NCBI GenBank assembly: GCA_021299875.1
Contig: JAJTEW010000001.1
Coordinates: 124,001 to 188,000, forward strand
DNA from: Comamonadaceae bacterium
Lineage (GTDB): Bacteria > Pseudomonadota > Gammaproteobacteria > Burkholderiales > Burkholderiaceae_C
Direction: 5' to 3'
Length of the DNA stretch: 64,000 nt
Below, piece by piece: positions 61,497-64,000 of the stretch (its first letter is position 1; each line of letters begins with the position of its first letter). The notes below the pieces were generated by a model. It searched no databases and was not told the origin of the DNA. It saw only the letters and a list, made by a program, of their open reading frames with translations. Made by a program: the position numbers and the translations under genes.

Positions 61497-63101
61497 TCAG
61501 GCTGAAGCCAGTGGGTACGGACTGGTGTTGGTCTGGCGCAGCATGGCATAGGCCAACTCGGCCATCAGCTGCGAGCGCAGTGCCTGACTGGCCGCGTCGT
61601 TCCAAAGGTTGTGCAACTCCAGCGGGTCCGCACGCAAATCACACAGCTCGCCCCAAGGCTGGCCATCGTAAATGCTGAGGCGGTGATCACGGGTGCGCAA
61701 GGTCCGCATTCGGATGCGCTGGCCCAAACCGAAATCCAATCGCTGACCTTCCTCCTCAATCAACACACTGGAACGCAGCTCATCGGTTTGTCCTGTCACC
61801 AGTGGCAGCAAAGATTGCCCCTGCATGCCATGGGCTGGCTGCACGCCAGCGCGCGCCAGCACCGTGGCGGCGATGTCAATGGTCTGCGCCAAAGCCGAAA
61901 TCTCTCGAGGGACAGGGGATGCCGATGAACCGGAAGTCGCAGGATCTGACCAAATAAAGGGGACCCGGGTGAGCCCGCCGTAATGCAAGCCGCCTTTGAA
62001 CATCAACCCGCGGTCACCCAACAAATCGCCGTGATCGCTGGTAAACATGACCACCGTGTTATCGGCCAAGCCCAGCCTGTGCAGCTCGGCCATCACACGA
62101 CCAATCGCATCGTCAATGCAGGCGATGTTGCCGTAGTTGAGGGCAAGGGCTTCACGCGCCTCCTGATGGGTGACGGCAAATGTGCCGTGACCCGGCTTGA
62201 AGTGGTCTGGTCGGTTGGCGCGCTGCGCGTGCAGCCAACGCACAGGCGGCGGTGCATCGGTGAGCTCTGCATCAAAGCTGCTCGGCAAATCGACATCACT
62301 GGGTCGGTACATGCCCCAATAACGCCCTGGTGGCGTGAACGGGTGGTGAGGATCGGGGAAAGAGCATTGCAAAAAGAAAGGTCTATCACCCGCTGCAAAG
62401 CCCCGAAGCATTTCACAGCTTTGCCGGGCGATGTAATTTGTTGGGTACAGCTCCTCGGGTACCCGAGTGCGCCAAGCTTGACCCAAACGGGTCAATGCCC
62501 AGTCAGGCGAAGGCAGCGCGTTGTGTGGACCGATCAGGCCGTCTGCGTCTGGCCATTGCCGACGCAACCAACGCCGCCAATGCCCACTTTGCTGGTCAGC
62601 ATGGCCAATCGTCAGCGCCACTTGCTCAAAACCGTAATAGGGCAGATCTAACTCAAACGCCTCGTCTTCGTCCCAGTGGCGCGCCACTTCCTGACCATAC
62701 CGCCCGGGAAACAAAGATTTGGACTCATCCACCAAGCGCTCGGTGGCTTGTGGCCAAAAGGGCGGCACCGAAGTGATGTTCTGCAGATGGCTCTTACCGG
62801 CCAAGGCCGTGCGGTAACCCGCATCGCGCAAGGTCTGCACAAAGGTCTTTTCGCCGTGAGACAGTTCGCGGCCATTGAGCTGCAATCCGTGGGCGCTGGG
62901 CAAACGCCCTGTCATGAGCGAGGCACGGTTGGGCTGGCAAATCGGCGTGGCCACATGAAAGTCGGTGAAACGACAGCCCCGCGCCGCCAGCGCATCGATG
63001 TGGGGCGTGCGCAGCAATGCGTGCCCCGCACAGCCCAAGTGATCGGCTCGGTGCTGGTCGGTGATGAACAGCAAAAAGTTGGGCTGCGCAGACCCGCCCA
63101 T
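61497..63101 (-). CDS. Sulfatase-family hydrolase (FGly type)
   Basis: 534 aa. Formylglycine site C55-Q-P-N-R59 (C-x-P-x-R), metal-binding FLLFITDQHRADHLG at the N-terminus and MFTSDHGDLLGDRGLMFKGG later. No signal peptide, so cytoplasmic as written. Hydrolyses a sulfate ester (choline-sulfatase-like or arylsulfatase); the maturation enzyme must be elsewhere. ATG 63101 overlaps the stop of the Bug gene (TGATG), so import and hydrolysis are linked. Confidence 0.92.
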   Translation of the reverse strand: MGGSAQPNFLLFITDQHRADHLGCAGHALLRTPHIDALAARGCRFTDFHVATPICQPNRASLMTGRLPSAHGLQLNGRELSHGEKTFVQTLRDAGYRTALAGKSHLQNITSVPPFWPQATERLVDESKSLFPGRYGQEVARHWDEDEAFELDLPYYGFEQVALTIGHADQQSGHWRRWLRRQWPDADGLIGPHNALPSPDWALTRLGQAWRTRVPEELYPTNYIARQSCEMLRGFAAGDRPFFLQCSFPDPHHPFTPPGRYWGMYRPSDVDLPSSFDAELTDAPPPVRWLHAQRANRPDHFKPGHGTFAVTHQEAREALALNYGNIACIDDAIGRVMAELHRLGLADNTVVMFTSDHGDLLGDRGLMFKGGLHYGGLTRVPFIWSDPATSGSSASPVPREISALAQTIDIAATVLARAGVQPAHGMQGQSLLPLVTGQTDELRSSVLIEEEGQRLDFGLGQRIRMRTLRTRDHRLSIYDGQPWGELCDLRADPLELHNLWNDAASQALRSQLMAELAYAMLRQTNTSPYPLASA

Positions 63102-64000
63102 CAATCGGCTTTGATGTTCAGCTCCTTGGCCAACTGGCCATAGCGCTGGCGATCGGCCCTCATGAAATCGCCCAGAACTTGAGACGATCCACCCAGCACA
63201 TCCAAGCCTGCCGTCGCCAGTTTTTCACGCACATCTGACATCTTGAGCAGCTCATTGATGTCGGCGTTGATTTTGCTGCGCACTGAATCAGGAGTGCCTG
63301 TCGGTGCAAACACACCATACCAAGCATTCACCTCCACGCCGCGCACGCCTTGCTCACCGGCCGTTGGCACCTCGGGCAAAAGCGGTGAGCGATTTTTTTC
63401 GGTCAGAGCCAAAGGAACCAGCTTGCCGGATTTGATGTGCGGCAAAGCGCCCCCCAATCCAACAAACAGAAACTTGACTTCACCCCCGAGTGCAGCCATC
63501 ACCGACGGATTGACCCCTTTGTAGGGCACATGCAGCAAATCCACACCTGCAGCGCGCTTGAGCATCTCCCCAGCAAAGTGCATGGGTGAGCCATTGCCGG
63601 CACTGCCATAGGGCATGCCGGCTTGTTTTTTGGCCAGTGCCAAGGCAGATGGCAGATCTTTGACGTTCAATGTAGGGTTGGCCAACAAGGCCATGGGTGT
63701 TGTGGCGGGCGCAACGATCGGCATCAGGTCGGTGTGCACATCAATGCCACCACCTGCCCCAGGAGCCAAAACATGCGGTGAGATCACCATGGTGTTGGTG
63801 GTCAGCAGCAAGGTATGACCATCTGCAGGCGACTTGGCCACAGCCTGTGCACCCAACAATGCGCCTGAGCCAGGCCGGTTCTCGACGATGACAGGCTTAC
63901 CCCATTGAGCAGCAAGTTTTTCTGCAAAAACCCGCGCCATCAAATCCGGCCCCCCCCCTGGCGGGAAAGGCACGACCAGACTGACATTTTTGGATGGAAA
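63101..64000 (-). CDS. Bug/TctC-family periplasmic receptor (copy 6, partial)
   Basis: About 300 codons visible; the signal peptide lies beyond the right edge. Reads KNVSLVVPFPPGGGPDLMAR, VIVENRPGSGALLGAQ, MPYGSAGNGSPMHFAGEML, LHVPYKGVNPSVMAALGG. Overlaps the sulfatase start by one base, so it is probably the receptor for a sulfated or otherwise anionic substrate. Confidence 0.93.
   Translation of the reverse strand, partial: FPSKNVSLVVPFPPGGGPDLMARVFAEKLAAQWGKPVIVENRPGSGALLGAQAVAKSPADGHTLLLTTNTMVISPHVLAPGAGGGIDVHTDLMPIVAPATTPMALLANPTLNVKDLPSALALAKKQAGMPYGSAGNGSPMHFAGEMLKRAAGVDLLHVPYKGVNPSVMAALGGEVKFLFVGLGGALPHIKSGKLVPLALTEKNRSPLLPEVPTAGEQGVRGVEVNAWYGVFAPTGTPDSVRSKINADINELLKMSDVREKLATAGLDVLGGSSQVLGDFMRADRQRYGQLAKELNIKAD

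Noticed and set aside
1..64000. CRISPR array, tRNA, rRNA or complete insertion sequence
   Set aside because: No regularly spaced direct repeats, no cloverleaf or rRNA signature and no transposase motif were found on reading both strands.

Overview
The window is high-GC DNA, almost fully coding, with small intergenic gaps. It most likely comes from a betaproteobacterium of the Comamonadaceae type. This rests on the expanded family of Bug/TctC solute receptors (six copies), the dusB-fis-purH order, a pyr cluster with a catalytically dead dihydroorotase, and the rubredoxin/thiD-like/hemL block. The genus is an inference; no rRNA or tRNA gene is visible. No stretch longer than about 250 bases lacks a gene or gene remnant. 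Region by region: (1) 1-5.9 kb holds an RND efflux pump (permease cut by the left edge, plus adaptor), a divergent ArsR-type repressor and two more regulators. (2) 6.0-13.5 kb is a reduced-sulfur locus with two sulfide-oxidising flavoproteins (a type II SQR and a flavocytochrome c pair), a DsrE-like periplasmic protein, a persulfide dioxygenase, a TsuA/YeeE thiosulfate permease, a thioredoxin-like protein, a thiol-type ArsR repressor and an HTH-only Crp/Fnr remnant. No soxXYZAB genes are seen. (3) 13.5-27 kb is mainly core genome: a K+ channel, a ferric-iron ABC transporter with a striking symmetric promoter, plsC, the yqgE-ruvX-pyrR-pyrB-pyrX cluster, photolyase, rubredoxin, a ThiD-like kinase and hemL. 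(4) 26.5-29.4 kb is a decaying aromatic-catabolism locus: a MarR regulator, a Bug receptor and a hydroxylase broken by an internal deletion. Two copies of one operator-like site tie it together. (5) 29.4-35.6 kb is accessory DNA: a DUF6172 protein, a single-chain MmeI-like restriction-modification enzyme overlapping an AT-richer DUF2971 gene, and a DUF4143 ATPase with a long perfect palindrome touching its start codon. (6) 35.7-40.5 kb returns to housekeeping genes (DEAD-box helicase, purH, fis, dusB, a YqaA-like membrane protein). (7) 40.5-64 kb is organic-acid and aromatic catabolism in three blocks. The first is a GntR-flanked CoA-transferase/hydratase/reductase/aldolase/dehydrogenase run with three Bug receptors. 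The second is a molybdenum hydroxylase operon (Bug, three XDH subunits, CoxG, DadA-like oxidase, tautomerase, SDR). The third is a Rieske oxygenase/reductase operon with an extradiol-type VOC enzyme and a 76-residue protein, facing a sulfatase plus Bug pair. An IclR regulator sits between blocks two and three, with similar GTTTC...GAAAC dyads on both sides. The genes suggest a freshwater or soil heterotroph that oxidises sulfide and thiosulfate as a supplement and captures many organic acids through orphan Bug proteins. The least explained parts are the restriction/DUF2971 pair, the Rieske-VOC-small protein-sulfatase block, and the regulatory architecture (symmetric leaderless promoter, shared MarR and IclR dyads, spaced direct repeats).
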